Source: an uncultured Clostridia bacterium (GTDB lineage: Bacteria > Bacillota > Clostridia > Lachnospirales > Lachnospiraceae). From it: a DNA stretch of 25,668 bases. The DNA lies in assembly GCA_946611595.1 (NCBI GenBank), contig CAMODY010000006.1:1-25668 (forward strand), written 5' to 3'. This document shows positions 1 to 8,232 of this stretch, piece after piece; position 1 is the stretch's first letter, and the number at the start of each line of letters is the position of its first letter. The position numbers and the translations under genes were made by a program. The notes below the pieces were generated by a model, which was not told the DNA's origin, did not search any database, and worked only from the letters and a program-made list of their open reading frames with translations.

Positions 1-156
1 TCCAAACCTGTCTTTGCAGGGGATGAGATCTGCTTTACCGGAAAGGTAAGCGAAAAGAATGACACCTTCCGTTTTATCAAACTGAAAGTAGATGGCGTAA
101 ATCAGAACGGAGAAAAGAAACTGAAAGCAGTAATGCAGATAGGAGTTAGCGAATGA
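1..156 (+). CDS. MaoC-like hot-dog dehydratase/thioesterase, C-terminal part only
   Basis: The frame is open from the first base to TGA at 154-156, so this is the last 51 codons of a gene that begins outside the window. The peptide begins with KPVFAGDE, followed by a beta-rich stretch with NQNGEKK. That is the typical second half of a MaoC-like hot-dog domain (pattern F-x2-PV-x2-GD, then a strand ending in NxxGE). Family members hydrate or dehydrate enoyl-CoA or enoyl-ACP, and some are thioesterases. The catalytic Asp/His of the hydratase motif would lie upstream and cannot be checked. The stop overlaps the ATG of the next gene, an SDR oxidoreductase, which suggests coupled translation and a shared acyl-thioester pathway. 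The family call is by eye from a short fragment. Confidence 0.6.
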   Translation, partial: SKPVFAGDEICFTGKVSEKNDTFRFIKLKVDGVNQNGEKKLKAVMQIGVSE

Positions 157-884
157 GAAGACTTGTAATAACAGCAGCAGATTCCGCATTTGGAATGACC
201 GTGCTTAAGAAACTTAGCGAGCAGGGGCTTGAGGATTTTGAGTGGATCTTTGGAACCTACTTTGATGCAAAAGATGCCTTAGATAAAGTTTTAGATGAAC
301 ATCCGAATCTGAAAAAGATCATGAAGCTTCGCAAAGTCGATATGAAAGATATGGATGATATCGCAGCATTTACAGAGGAACTAAAAAACCTTGAGACTGC
401 GACAGATTTTGTTCATCTTCCGGCTCCGAAGGCTTTTCCGCTGCAGTTTAAAAAACTCTCCTGGGATGTATTTCGCGACCATATGGAAATCTCTTTCCGT
501 TCCGCAGTTTTGATCTCACAGGAGATCATTCCGGCAATGGCGAAGAAAAAAGAAGGCCGCGTGATCTTAATGTCATCTTATTACGGAACTGAAGAGGGAA
601 CGCCGAATTTCCTCGCGCCTTATGTTTCCACAAAGAGCGCAATGCTTGGTTTAATGAGATCTCTTGCAAAAGAATATGGACCGAAAAATCTGAAGATCAA
701 TGCTATGGCACCGGATCTTACCGATACCAAGTTCTTAGATGAGATGCCGCAGATCATGAAAGATACAGTGGCACAGAGCAGCGAAAGAGGACGTATGCTT
801 TCTGCTGATGAAGTTGCAGATGTTATGCTCAAATATCTGGATGTGAACCTGGAAGAAAATGGAAGGTGCGTTGTAATCAAATGA
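153..884 (+). CDS. SDR-family oxidoreductase (FabG-like)
   Basis: This 243-residue protein has the classical short-chain dehydrogenase length and fold order. A first beta strand (RLVITAAD) is followed by a loop. The catalytic Ser lies at 141/142 (ILMSS), with Tyr157 and Lys161 in YVSTK and a following helix (LMRSLAKEYG) and strand (KINAMAPD). Classical SDRs reduce or oxidise carbonyl/hydroxyl groups with NAD(P)H; FabG relatives act on 3-oxoacyl-ACP or CoA. The nucleotide-binding loop is unusual: TAADSAFG stands where TGxxxGxG is expected, and the NNAG strand reads HLPAP. The catalytic Ser-Tyr-Lys set is intact. The start ATG has AGGAG at 141-145, and it overlaps the stop of the MaoC-like gene. 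Sitting beside a MaoC-like protein suggests acyl-thioester chemistry, but a sugar or polyol substrate cannot be excluded. Confidence 0.8.
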   Translation: MRRLVITAADSAFGMTVLKKLSEQGLEDFEWIFGTYFDAKDALDKVLDEHPNLKKIMKLRKVDMKDMDDIAAFTEELKNLETATDFVHLPAPKAFPLQFKKLSWDVFRDHMEISFRSAVLISQEIIPAMAKKKEGRVILMSSYYGTEEGTPNFLAPYVSTKSAMLGLMRSLAKEYGPKNLKINAMAPDLTDTKFLDEMPQIMKDTVAQSSERGRMLSADEVADVMLKYLDVNLEENGRCVVIK

Positions 885-1819
885 TCTCTTTAGTCGGATG
901 CACAGGATTTGTGGGAGGAAATATTGCCCGGGCTGGAAAGTTTGAGGGGCTGTATCATTCTTCCAATATTGAAGAAGCCTATGGGACGAAGCCGGATCTT
1001 TTAATCTATGCGGGACTTCGAGCAGAAAAATTTCTTGCAGAGAAGTTTCCGGAAAAAGATCTTGCATCCATCCATGAAGCAGAGGAAAACATCAAAAGAA
1101 TTGCGCCGTTAAAACCGGTGTTGATATCTACGATCGATGTGTATGAAGATCCGTTTCATGCAACGGAAGAGACGAGCGCAAAAGGGCAGGGAGCTTATGG
1201 AAGAAACAGGGCGCAGATGGAGGAGTGGATCAAGGAGAACTATTCGGACTATCTGATCGTAAGACTTCCGGGACTTTTCGGAACGGGCATAAAAAAGAAT
1301 TTTATTTATGATTATATTCACTATATTCCGGCCTTGTTAAATGAAGCAAAATTTGCTGAACTGTCCGGAAAGAATGAAAGTTTAAAAGAGTATTACGCTT
1401 TAAATGAAAAGGGGTTTTACCAGTGCCGTGCGCTTTCTGATACGGAGAGAACGGAATTGAGAAAGATTTTTGAACAGCTTGGCTTTTCGGCGCTCAACTT
1501 TACGGATAGTAGAGGAATCTTCCAATATTATAATTTAGAGCATTTATATCGTGACATTTTCGTCGCTTTGGATAATAATATAAAGATACTGAACATCATG
1601 ACAGAGCCTGTTACGGTCTGTGAGATCTACAAGCATCTGACAGGAGAGTCTTTCCTCAATGAACTTGGGAAAGAGCCTCCGCATTATGATGCAAGAAGTC
1701 TTTACTATCCGGCATTTTCCGGCTTTGCCGCAGAAGATGGAACAGGCGGATATTTATATAGTAAAAAACAAGTACTTGATGAAATAAAACGATTTGTTGA
1801 TAAGGAGACACAAATATGA
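881..1819 (+). CDS. NAD-dependent epimerase/dehydratase-like protein (extended SDR)
   Basis: An N-terminal nucleotide-binding loop GCTGFVGG (residues 6-13 from the ATG) gives GxxGxxG, the hallmark of extended SDR nucleotide-sugar enzymes. STIDVYED and YGRNR (Tyr106) follow, then a VRLPGLFG strand. The expected catalytic YxxxK is YxxxR here (Arg110), so activity may be altered or lost. I chose the ATG at 881, which forms an ATGA overlap with the upstream stop. An in-frame GTG at 866 would add five residues but leaves no room for a ribosome binding site, while GGAAGG lies at 861-866. At about 312 residues it fits sugar epimerases and dehydratases. The C-terminal part (after residue 180) has no motif I recognise. 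It is coupled to a sugar isomerase-like gene, so a role in making an unusual sugar or polyol precursor is inferred. Confidence 0.75.
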   Translation: MISLVGCTGFVGGNIARAGKFEGLYHSSNIEEAYGTKPDLLIYAGLRAEKFLAEKFPEKDLASIHEAEENIKRIAPLKPVLISTIDVYEDPFHATEETSAKGQGAYGRNRAQMEEWIKENYSDYLIVRLPGLFGTGIKKNFIYDYIHYIPALLNEAKFAELSGKNESLKEYYALNEKGFYQCRALSDTERTELRKIFEQLGFSALNFTDSRGIFQYYNLEHLYRDIFVALDNNIKILNIMTEPVTVCEIYKHLTGESFLNELGKEPPHYDARSLYYPAFSGFAAEDGTGGYLYSKKQVLDEIKRFVDKETQI

Positions 1820-2667
1820 AGGTTGCAGTTTCAAATATTGCATGGAGCCCGGATGAAGACAGCAGCATGTATGAGTTCTTAAGTGAACGCAGGCTTGCTT
1901 TAGAGATCGCACCAACAAGGATCATACCGTGGGACGATTCCAATACTTTGGGTAGAATGGCAGGTCCTTATGACAGGATCCGCGATGCTGCAAATTGGGC
2001 AAAGAATCTGTATGCGAAATATGGACTGAATGTTGTTTCCATGCAGTCGATCTTAAATGGAGTCAAAGCAAACATGTTCGGAAAAGAAGATGAACGCAGA
2101 TTCCTGATCGACTATATGAAATCCGCCATTGATTTCGCAGCAGCAGTGAAGTGCAGAAACCTTGTGTTTGGCTGTCCGTTAAACCGCCGCATTCCGGATG
2201 AGTATCCGCTCGAAAAAGCCGGAAAGGTTGCAATCGATTTCTTCAGTGAGATCACAATGTATGCTGCTCAGCAGGGAACCTGTGTTTCCATTGAAGCAAA
2301 CCCGACAATCTATAATACAAACTTTATCAACTATACATCCCAGGCGTTTGACCTTGTTCGCTGCATTGCCCGCGAAGTTGGAAAGAATGCTTCCAAAGCA
2401 TTTAAAGTCAATCTCGACATGGGAACCATCTTAACGAATGGCGAAAATATCTATGAGCTTTTAACAGAAGATAATATCGAACTGATCAATCATGTTCATT
2501 TCAGTGAGCCGAATCTTCGTGTTCTCCGTCAGAGAAAAGAGCACTTTGAGATCGTTCGCCTTTTAGAAGAAGCTGGATACGACCGCTATATTTCTCTTGA
2601 AATGAGAATGCCGGAGAAGCAGGAAGAACTTCTTGAAGCAATCGAATATATTAAGAGTATGCAGTAA
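1816..2667 (+). CDS. TIM-barrel sugar phosphate isomerase/epimerase-like protein
   Basis: The 283-residue protein matches the xylose isomerase-like/AP endonuclease 2 TIM-barrel superfamily. Likely divalent-metal ligands fall at the ends of successive strands: Glu160 (VSIEANP), Asp201 (VNLDMGT), His228 (NHVHFSEP) and Glu262 (ISLEMR). Members interconvert ketoses, epimerise sugars or dehydrate inositols in the cytoplasm. AAGGAG at 1802-1807 precedes the ATG, which overlaps the previous stop as ATGA. Its position between an epimerase-like gene and the acyl-transfer pair suggests it supplies or modifies the sugar moiety that is later decorated. The exact substrate cannot be read from sequence. 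Confidence 0.8.
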   Translation: MKVAVSNIAWSPDEDSSMYEFLSERRLALEIAPTRIIPWDDSNTLGRMAGPYDRIRDAANWAKNLYAKYGLNVVSMQSILNGVKANMFGKEDERRFLIDYMKSAIDFAAAVKCRNLVFGCPLNRRIPDEYPLEKAGKVAIDFFSEITMYAAQQGTCVSIEANPTIYNTNFINYTSQAFDLVRCIAREVGKNASKAFKVNLDMGTILTNGENIYELLTEDNIELINHVHFSEPNLRVLRQRKEHFEIVRLLEEAGYDRYISLEMRMPEKQEELLEAIEYIKSMQ

Positions 2668-3663
2668 ATGAAGGCAGGAAAGGTACTTTTAAAGACTCTT
2701 CTGGTCTTCATACCGGTGATCCTTGTCTGGATCTTTATTGCAGCATTCCCCGTGTATTATATGGACGGGGAATATTCTTATTTTACACAGGTGAAAGAAT
2801 ACCGCCTCGGACAGAGCAAACTTTCTCCCTGTGATATTTTGATCCTCGGAGATTCGAGGGCAAAATCTGCGCTGATCCCGGATGAGATCTCGGACAGCTG
2901 CATCTCTTTAGCAGAAGGCGGCTCTACTTCCGTAGAAGCTTATTTCACACTGAAAGATTATATTGAGCACATGGGCGCACCGGAAAAGGTGCTCCTTTCT
3001 GTAAGCTCTTATCATTTCACAAGTTTTGACGGCTTCTGGACTCGAAGCGTGTATTTTGATTTCTTAAGTTCAAAGCAGGCCGCAGAGGTTATAAATACTG
3101 CAAAAGGCTTTGGCGAGCAGGCTGCGTTAAAAGAAGCCGGCGGCGACAGCCTTCTTACGCTCTTTGAATATAAGATCAAATCTCCGACAAAATATATGTC
3201 CCCGGTCATTAACTCTTTTGGAGAAAACCGGAAAGAGATCAATGAAGAGGCGTATCAGGAAATGCTGGATTCGAAAGGCTTTAAGTCCTTTGTCAGCTGG
3301 TGGCCTACAAGTGCAGAGCATGACATGGAAAGCTTTGAAATGCTAAAGACTTTAGACTACTACTACCGAAAGATCATTGATCTTTGTGTGGAAAACGGCA
3401 TAGAGCTTTATTCTTTAAACACACCGCTCATCTCTACAACATTCGAAGATGCGAAAAAGATCTCGGATCCTTTCAGTAAATATTTTAAAGAACTGAAAGC
3501 TGATTATCCGGAATCAGAATATCCGGATGTTCATATTGATACAGAGTTCTTCAGCTATGATGAACAGTACTTTGATGATGCAGATCACTTAAATCCAAAG
3601 GGCGCTAAGAAATATACTGCGTGGTTCTGTGATACGTACTTGAATAAAGGAGGTGCTTCATGA
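2668..3663 (+). CDS. Membrane-anchored SGNH/GDSL-like protein, MBOAT partner (DltD/AlgX-like role)
   Basis: A basic N-terminus is followed by one hydrophobic segment (about residues 8-31), which acts as a signal anchor, and then a domain outside the membrane. The SGNH nucleophile block is LILGDSR, with Ser63, and the C-terminal DxxH is Asp304-His307 in DDADHLN. The family hydrolyses or transfers ester-linked acyl groups. When encoded beside an MBOAT gene, as in dltBD or algIJ/X systems, such proteins help pass acyl groups to an extracellular polymer. The next gene is an MBOAT and overlaps this one by 4 bp. The start ATG directly follows the TAA of the previous gene, and its ribosome binding site is weak, so translation may be coupled. 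At 331 residues the length fits DltD-like proteins, although overall similarity to DltD is not obvious by eye. Confidence 0.8.
   Translation: MKAGKVLLKTLLVFIPVILVWIFIAAFPVYYMDGEYSYFTQVKEYRLGQSKLSPCDILILGDSRAKSALIPDEISDSCISLAEGGSTSVEAYFTLKDYIEHMGAPEKVLLSVSSYHFTSFDGFWTRSVYFDFLSSKQAAEVINTAKGFGEQAALKEAGGDSLLTLFEYKIKSPTKYMSPVINSFGENRKEINEEAYQEMLDSKGFKSFVSWWPTSAEHDMESFEMLKTLDYYYRKIIDLCVENGIELYSLNTPLISTTFEDAKKISDPFSKYFKELKADYPESEYPDVHIDTEFFSYDEQYFDDADHLNPKGAKKYTAWFCDTYLNKGGAS
3646..3655 (+). promoter_or_regulatory. Near-consensus ribosome binding site for the MBOAT gene
   Basis: AAAGGAGGTG lies six bases from the MBOAT ATG (counting from GGAGG), inside the last codons of the SGNH gene. It is stronger than the sites before most neighbouring genes, which suggests the MBOAT is translated efficiently on its own rather than only by coupling. 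Confidence 0.7.
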
Positions 3664-5126
3664 ATTATATAAGCCTCCTGTTCTTTGTACTTTTAGCATT
3701 GGTAGTACTCTTTTATTATGTACTTCCTAAAAAGGCACAGTGGATCGTTCTGCTTGCGGGCAGTCTGATCTTTTATGCCTATGCCTCCTATATAGCACTT
3801 CCTGTGCTGATCCTTGAAACACTCGCCATTTTCTTCCTCGTAAAGAAGATGGAGAAGAGCAGCAGGAAAAAAGGCTTTGCCTTTGCCGCAATCGCACTGC
3901 TGGTTCTGGTACTGATCTTATTAATGTATGTGCCGGCACTCTGGAAATCATCTTTCTTTACGGGAGGCATTGTTTCGAAGCTGATCGCACCGCTTGGAAT
4001 CTCTTATTGCACGCTGATGATGATCAGCTATGTTGTGGATACTTATCGTGAGACGATCCCGGCAGAGCGCAATTTTGCAAAGCTCCTTTTGTTTGCGCTT
4101 TATTTCCCTTCTATTACACAAGGACCGATGAACCGCTACGGAGATCTTGCGCCGCAGTTTATCAAGGAGCATTCCTTTGACAGCAAAAGAGCCTTTTTAG
4201 GTCTGATGCGTTTTGCTTATGGCGCATTTAAAAAACTGGTCGTGGCAAACCGCGTCGCAGCCTTTATTTCTGCGGTGAACAGTAATCAGAAAGCAGCTGG
4301 TGTTTTCATTTTAATGGACCTGATCCTCTTTATGCTGCAGCTTTATTCTGATTTTTCAGGTTGTGCAGACATGGCGATCGGTATGAGCCAGATCTTAGGA
4401 ATCGACCTCCCTGAAAACTTCCATCATCCATACCTGTCCCGCAGCATCAGCGAATACTGGCGCAGATGGCATTTGACGCTCGGCAGCTGGCTGAAAGACT
4501 ATATCTATTATCCGCTCTCTATGAGCCCGCTGGCTAAAAAATATATTAAGTCCGGAAAAGGATCTAAAAAGATGCGGATCAAGCTGGTTTCCAGTATCGC
4601 CTTCTTTATCCTTTGGATGGTGATGGGAATCTGGCATGGAACCGGCATCATGTTTGTTTTTATGGGACTGCAGTATGCGATTGTCTTTATCGCAACATAT
4701 CTTTTAGAACCGGTGAGCAAAAAGTTCGCTAAAAATCATCCGAAACTGGAAGCGAACAGACTTTGGAAATTCTGGCAGCAGCTTAGAACGATCTTCCTTC
4801 TTTGGCCGATATTCTTAAATGTCAGCAGTCCGAAAGCGCTTGGAAATTTCGTAACACGGATCTTTACGTCTTTCCATGCAGAAAAGCTTTTTGATGGAGG
4901 CCTTTTAAAGTTCGACTTAAGCGCACTTCAGTGGATCCTGCTTTTGATCGGCTTCTTAACGATCCTTATTGTTTCGAATATTGAGGAGCGAAAAGGGGAG
5001 CATATTTTTGAGATCGTATTAAGACAAAAATTATGGATACGTATTTTGATTTACTGGTTTGTGGTAATTATGATATTATTGTCGCTGAGCGTTCAAAACA
5101 CGGAGTTTATCTATGCACAGTATTAA
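3660..5126 (+). CDS. MBOAT-family membrane O-acyltransferase (DltB/AlgI-like)
   Basis: This 488-residue polytopic membrane protein has the MBOAT signature. YSDFSG is at 229-234, followed by the block SEYWRRWHLTLGSWLKDYIY with His271. The near-invariant second histidine is His326 in GIWHGTG. Many hydrophobic helices (about 11) surround these sites. DltB and AlgI move an activated acyl group through the membrane and transfer it, with an SGNH partner, to teichoic acid or exopolysaccharide. The SGNH gene lies directly upstream with a 4-bp overlap, and a DltA-like ligase lies two genes downstream. Together they form a Dlt-like set. The acceptor is inferred to be the polymer made by the downstream glycosyltransferase genes. 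Confidence 0.92.
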   Translation: MNYISLLFFVLLALVVLFYYVLPKKAQWIVLLAGSLIFYAYASYIALPVLILETLAIFFLVKKMEKSSRKKGFAFAAIALLVLVLILLMYVPALWKSSFFTGGIVSKLIAPLGISYCTLMMISYVVDTYRETIPAERNFAKLLLFALYFPSITQGPMNRYGDLAPQFIKEHSFDSKRAFLGLMRFAYGAFKKLVVANRVAAFISAVNSNQKAAGVFILMDLILFMLQLYSDFSGCADMAIGMSQILGIDLPENFHHPYLSRSISEYWRRWHLTLGSWLKDYIYYPLSMSPLAKKYIKSGKGSKKMRIKLVSSIAFFILWMVMGIWHGTGIMFVFMGLQYAIVFIATYLLEPVSKKFAKNHPKLEANRLWKFWQQLRTIFLLWPIFLNVSSPKALGNFVTRIFTSFHAEKLFDGGLLKFDLSALQWILLLIGFLTILIVSNIEERKGEHIFEIVLRQKLWIRILIYWFVVIMILLSLSVQNTEFIYAQY

Positions 5127-5841
5127 CATTTTATTCCCTGTCTATAATGAAGAAAAAAGATTGGAACAGGGAATCAGAAGAACAAAAGAATACATTCAGA
5201 AAGCATTACACGATGTTGACATCGCACTTACAATCGTAGATAATGCATCAACTGATAAAACCGAAGAGATCGCACTGAAACTGGCCCTGGAGATTCCGGA
5301 ACTAAACTATATTCGAATCCCGGAAAAAGGTGTAGGCGCCGCTTTTCGAGCAGGGGTAAAAAAATCTGCGGCGGATATCGTTGGCTACATGGACATCGAT
5401 CTCTCCACAGACCTTAGAGCGCTTTATGTTATGAAGCGTGTCTTTGAAGACAGGCCGGAGGTCATGATGGTCAATGCTTCAAAGCAGGCAAAGGGATCGA
5501 AAACAATTGGACGAAGCGCTTTAAGAAACATAACGTCAAAGGGACTTACAATGGTCATGAAGGCGGGTCTTGGCATGAAAGCGTCCGATGCGATCTGCGG
5601 ATTTAAGTTTTTCCGCAGGGATTTTGTAGAGGATCTGATTGAACAGTCGGACAAGTCAGAAAATGGCTGGTTTTTCATCATTGAACTTTTAATTCGTGCA
5701 GAACGCAGTGGTCAAAAGATCGTAGAACTTCCGGTTATTTATACGGAAGCAGAAGGCGGACACGTAGATGTTGCAAAGCAGACCGCTGATTATTTAAAGA
5801 ATATCAAGAAACTACGGAGGACATTAAAACATGGAATTTAA
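5113..5841 (+). CDS. GT2 glycosyltransferase, polyprenyl-phosphate sugar synthase type
   Basis: The N-terminus reads INILFPVYNEE, the GT-A start of family 2 glycosyltransferases, followed by VDNASTDKT and the metal-binding YMDIDLSTD (DxD at 94-96). CGFKFFRR and a WFF-x-IELL segment resemble dolichyl/polyprenyl-phosphate glucosyl- or mannosyltransferases (ALG5/DPM1/GtrB-like). There is no C-terminal membrane helix, and at 242 residues it is close to the DPM1 catalytic core. It is likely to make a lipid-phosphate-linked sugar on the inner membrane face for use outside the cell. Its start lies 14 bp inside the MBOAT gene, and its stop overlaps the next gene. Confidence 0.85.
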   Translation: MHSINILFPVYNEEKRLEQGIRRTKEYIQKALHDVDIALTIVDNASTDKTEEIALKLALEIPELNYIRIPEKGVGAAFRAGVKKSAADIVGYMDIDLSTDLRALYVMKRVFEDRPEVMMVNASKQAKGSKTIGRSALRNITSKGLTMVMKAGLGMKASDAICGFKFFRRDFVEDLIEQSDKSENGWFFIIELLIRAERSGQKIVELPVIYTEAEGGHVDVAKQTADYLKNIKKLRRTLKHGI

Positions 5842-7369
5842 ACGCGTAACTGAGATCTTGGATAAGGCAGCTAAGGACGTACCAGAAAAAATCGGTTTCG
5901 TGGATCAATATGGACAGATGACCTATCAGGAAATGAGAGATGCTTCCATCAAGGTAGCTCGTGCGATCCTGAAAGCATTTAATGAAGACCCGAAAGATCT
6001 TCAGGATAAAGAGCCGCTTCCGGCTGCAACGCTGATCGAGGCTGGTAATGACATTGCAGCTGTTATGCATGGAATCCTCTATGCAGGAGATTATTACTCT
6101 GTTATTGATGAGACGATGCCGAATGAGCGTATTGAAAAGATCTTCACGAATCTGAAACCGCGTCTTGTTATTGCAAATAAAAAGACAGAGGAGAAGGCAA
6201 GAAGCTTAAACTTTGACGGTAAAGTTCTGATCTACGAAGATATTATCGCAGAAGATAAAGATGATATGGAAATTCCGAAGATCGTCTGCGAAGAAGTTTC
6301 AACGAAGCTTGCCAGCATCACCTTTACTTCCGGATCCACAGGAAATCCGAAGGGTGTAATGACCGGACATAACGGAATTATTTATCCTTCTATCGCAAAC
6401 AGAGATGATGTTGAGATCATCTTTACGGATCATGTCGGAAATCAGTCACCGATGTATTATGTTATGGGTGTACTGAACCTGTTCTTCAGTATTGCAGCAG
6501 AGGCGACCTGCTACTTCATGCCGAAATGGCTGTTCAGTCAGCCGGCAGAGCTTGTCAAATATATGGTTGAAAACCAGATCTCCATTATTGACTGGGTTGC
6601 ATCCGCAGTTACAGTAATCTCCCGTTTTTCTGCTTGGGAAGGTTATGAAGAAGAACTGAATAAATATTTAAGAACCGTTACCTTTGCAGGTGACGTTGCA
6701 TCTACAAAACTGATCAATAAGATGAAGAAAGTGATCCCGGATCCGAAATATCGTCAGGGATACGGCGCTACGGAATTTTATTATACCTTCCTCTATCATA
6801 TGACCAGAGATATTGCTGATGATGAGAGAGTTCCGCTTGGTTATCCGGCAGAGTTTGTAACAGCATATATCATTAAAGATGATGGAACCGAAGCAAAAGA
6901 AGGAGAAGAGGGCGAGCTTTGCCTTGCAGGTCCTGGTATGGCGATCGGATATTTAAATGATGATGCGGCAACGGAAGAAAAATTCCAGGACAACCCGTTA
7001 AAGCCGGGCGAGCGTATTTACTGCACAGGTGATATCGTTAAGAAAAATGAGTTCGGCGAGATCATTTTCATGTCCAGAAAAGACTTTATGATCAAACATA
7101 TGGGACACCGCGTTGAACTTGGCGAGATCGAACTTGCCGCAAGTTCTTTAGATGACCAGATGCAGTGTGCTTGTATCTTTGATAAAGAAAAAGAACATAT
7201 TATCATGGTTTATGTCGGACGTCTCTCTGAAAGAGAACTGAAGGATAAACTGAAAGAAAAAGTACAGCGCCATATGGTTCCGAATCGTTTTATCAAACTG
7301 GAGAACCTGCCGCTGAACCAGAATAACAAAGTAGACCGCAAGAAATTAAAAGAGATTTATATCGGCTAA
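5831..7369 (+). CDS. ANL-superfamily adenylating ligase (DltA-like)
   Basis: All the core adenylation motifs are present in order. They are the P-loop TFTSGSTGNPKG (164-175), GYGATE (310-315), YCTGD (397-401), the hinge GHRVELGEIE (425-434) and the C-terminal catalytic Lys500 in NKVDRKK. The 512-residue length fits DltA and stand-alone adenylation domains. Such enzymes activate a carboxylic acid as an AMP ester and load it onto a carrier-protein phosphopantetheine. In DltA and peptide-synthetase adenylation domains an FDxS motif supplies the Asp that binds the alpha-amino group. The equivalent stretch here appears to be YVMG (210-213), with Val instead of Asp. This suggests a hydroxy, keto or plain acyl acid. 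GGAGG at 5816-5820 precedes the ATG. No carrier-protein gene is in the window. Confidence 0.85.
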   Translation: MEFKRVTEILDKAAKDVPEKIGFVDQYGQMTYQEMRDASIKVARAILKAFNEDPKDLQDKEPLPAATLIEAGNDIAAVMHGILYAGDYYSVIDETMPNERIEKIFTNLKPRLVIANKKTEEKARSLNFDGKVLIYEDIIAEDKDDMEIPKIVCEEVSTKLASITFTSGSTGNPKGVMTGHNGIIYPSIANRDDVEIIFTDHVGNQSPMYYVMGVLNLFFSIAAEATCYFMPKWLFSQPAELVKYMVENQISIIDWVASAVTVISRFSAWEGYEEELNKYLRTVTFAGDVASTKLINKMKKVIPDPKYRQGYGATEFYYTFLYHMTRDIADDERVPLGYPAEFVTAYIIKDDGTEAKEGEEGELCLAGPGMAIGYLNDDAATEEKFQDNPLKPGERIYCTGDIVKKNEFGEIIFMSRKDFMIKHMGHRVELGEIELAASSLDDQMQCACIFDKEKEHIIMVYVGRLSERELKDKLKEKVQRHMVPNRFIKLENLPLNQNNKVDRKKLKEIYIG

Positions 7370-8215
7370 ATGGGACTTAGAATCACTTCAATGCTGACAA
7401 TTGAATATGCAAAAAAGCATTATGCAGCAGACTTTTCAAAGACACTGACGCTTGGAAGGCAGTTCCGTGCCTTTACTCAAAAGGAATTTAAGAAATACCT
7501 TCCGCAGTATCAGAGCATTTCTGCAGAAAAATTGAAGTCTGATTTTGAAAGTCCGTATGCGGAAGGCGTCTTTGAAGATATGTACGGCGCAAAGCTTTTA
7601 AGCCTCGATGGATTTGCGCACGAAAATCCGGATATCGTCTGGGATTTAAATCAGCAGATTCCAGAGGAAATGAAAGAGCAGTACAGCTGCATTATCGACG
7701 GTGGTACAATGGAGCATGTCTTTAACGTACCGCAGCTGGTCAAAAATTGCTTTAGCATGCTGAAAGAAGGCGGACTTTATATCTCCATGGTTCCTACGAA
7801 TAACTTCAACGGACATGGTCTGTATCAGTTTTCTCCGGATTTCTTTTACAGCGTTTTCTCCAGAGCAAACGGAATGGAGATCAAGGATGTCTTTATCGTA
7901 AAATTCTCGGCAAAGAATAAAGTCTGGAAGATCAACAGTTCTCCGGCCGCATCCGGCGAGAGAGTACAATTTGATGTGAATACCCAGACGGAGATCTATG
8001 TGATTGCTAAGAAGATCGGAAATACGCCGGAGGAGATCACTGCGCAGCAGACAGACTATGAAGAAGGCTGGTATGAAGATGAAAAAAGTATCACCAACAC
8101 CGCTTCAAGAGATGCGCTGATCGAAAAGGCTCCTAGAAAACTGGTCTATGCTTTCAGGCAGTTTATCTACGAACCTCTTGTGCGCAGAAAAAACAGGACG
8201 GTCATTAAACTTTAA
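7370..8215 (+). CDS. Class I SAM methyltransferase-like protein
   Basis: The 281-residue protein has the order of a Rossmann methyltransferase. An N-terminal strand ends in TLTLGRQ (25-31), a strand IIDGGTMEHVFN (108-119) has the acid and EH pair typical of the motif after beta 4, and LKEGGLYISMVP (131-142) is the strand after the helix. QFSPDFFYSVFSRANG follows. The canonical GxGxG SAM loop is not present; LGRQ takes its place, as in a clade of methyltransferase-like proteins often found in surface polysaccharide clusters. A role in O-methylating a sugar or acyl group is inferred. The ATG directly follows the previous TAA with only a weak ribosome binding site, suggesting coupling to the adenylating ligase. 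Confidence 0.6.
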   Translation: MGLRITSMLTIEYAKKHYAADFSKTLTLGRQFRAFTQKEFKKYLPQYQSISAEKLKSDFESPYAEGVFEDMYGAKLLSLDGFAHENPDIVWDLNQQIPEEMKEQYSCIIDGGTMEHVFNVPQLVKNCFSMLKEGGLYISMVPTNNFNGHGLYQFSPDFFYSVFSRANGMEIKDVFIVKFSAKNKVWKINSSPAASGERVQFDVNTQTEIYVIAKKIGNTPEEITAQQTDYEEGWYEDEKSITNTASRDALIEKAPRKLVYAFRQFIYEPLVRRKNRTVIKL

Positions 8216-8232
8216 AAACAGAAAAACCTGAA

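Noticed and set aside
866..883. GTG start for the epimerase gene, five codons upstream of the ATG
   Set aside because: It leaves no space for a ribosome binding site, and the ATG at 881 gives an ATGA overlap with the previous stop and begins directly at the cofactor strand.
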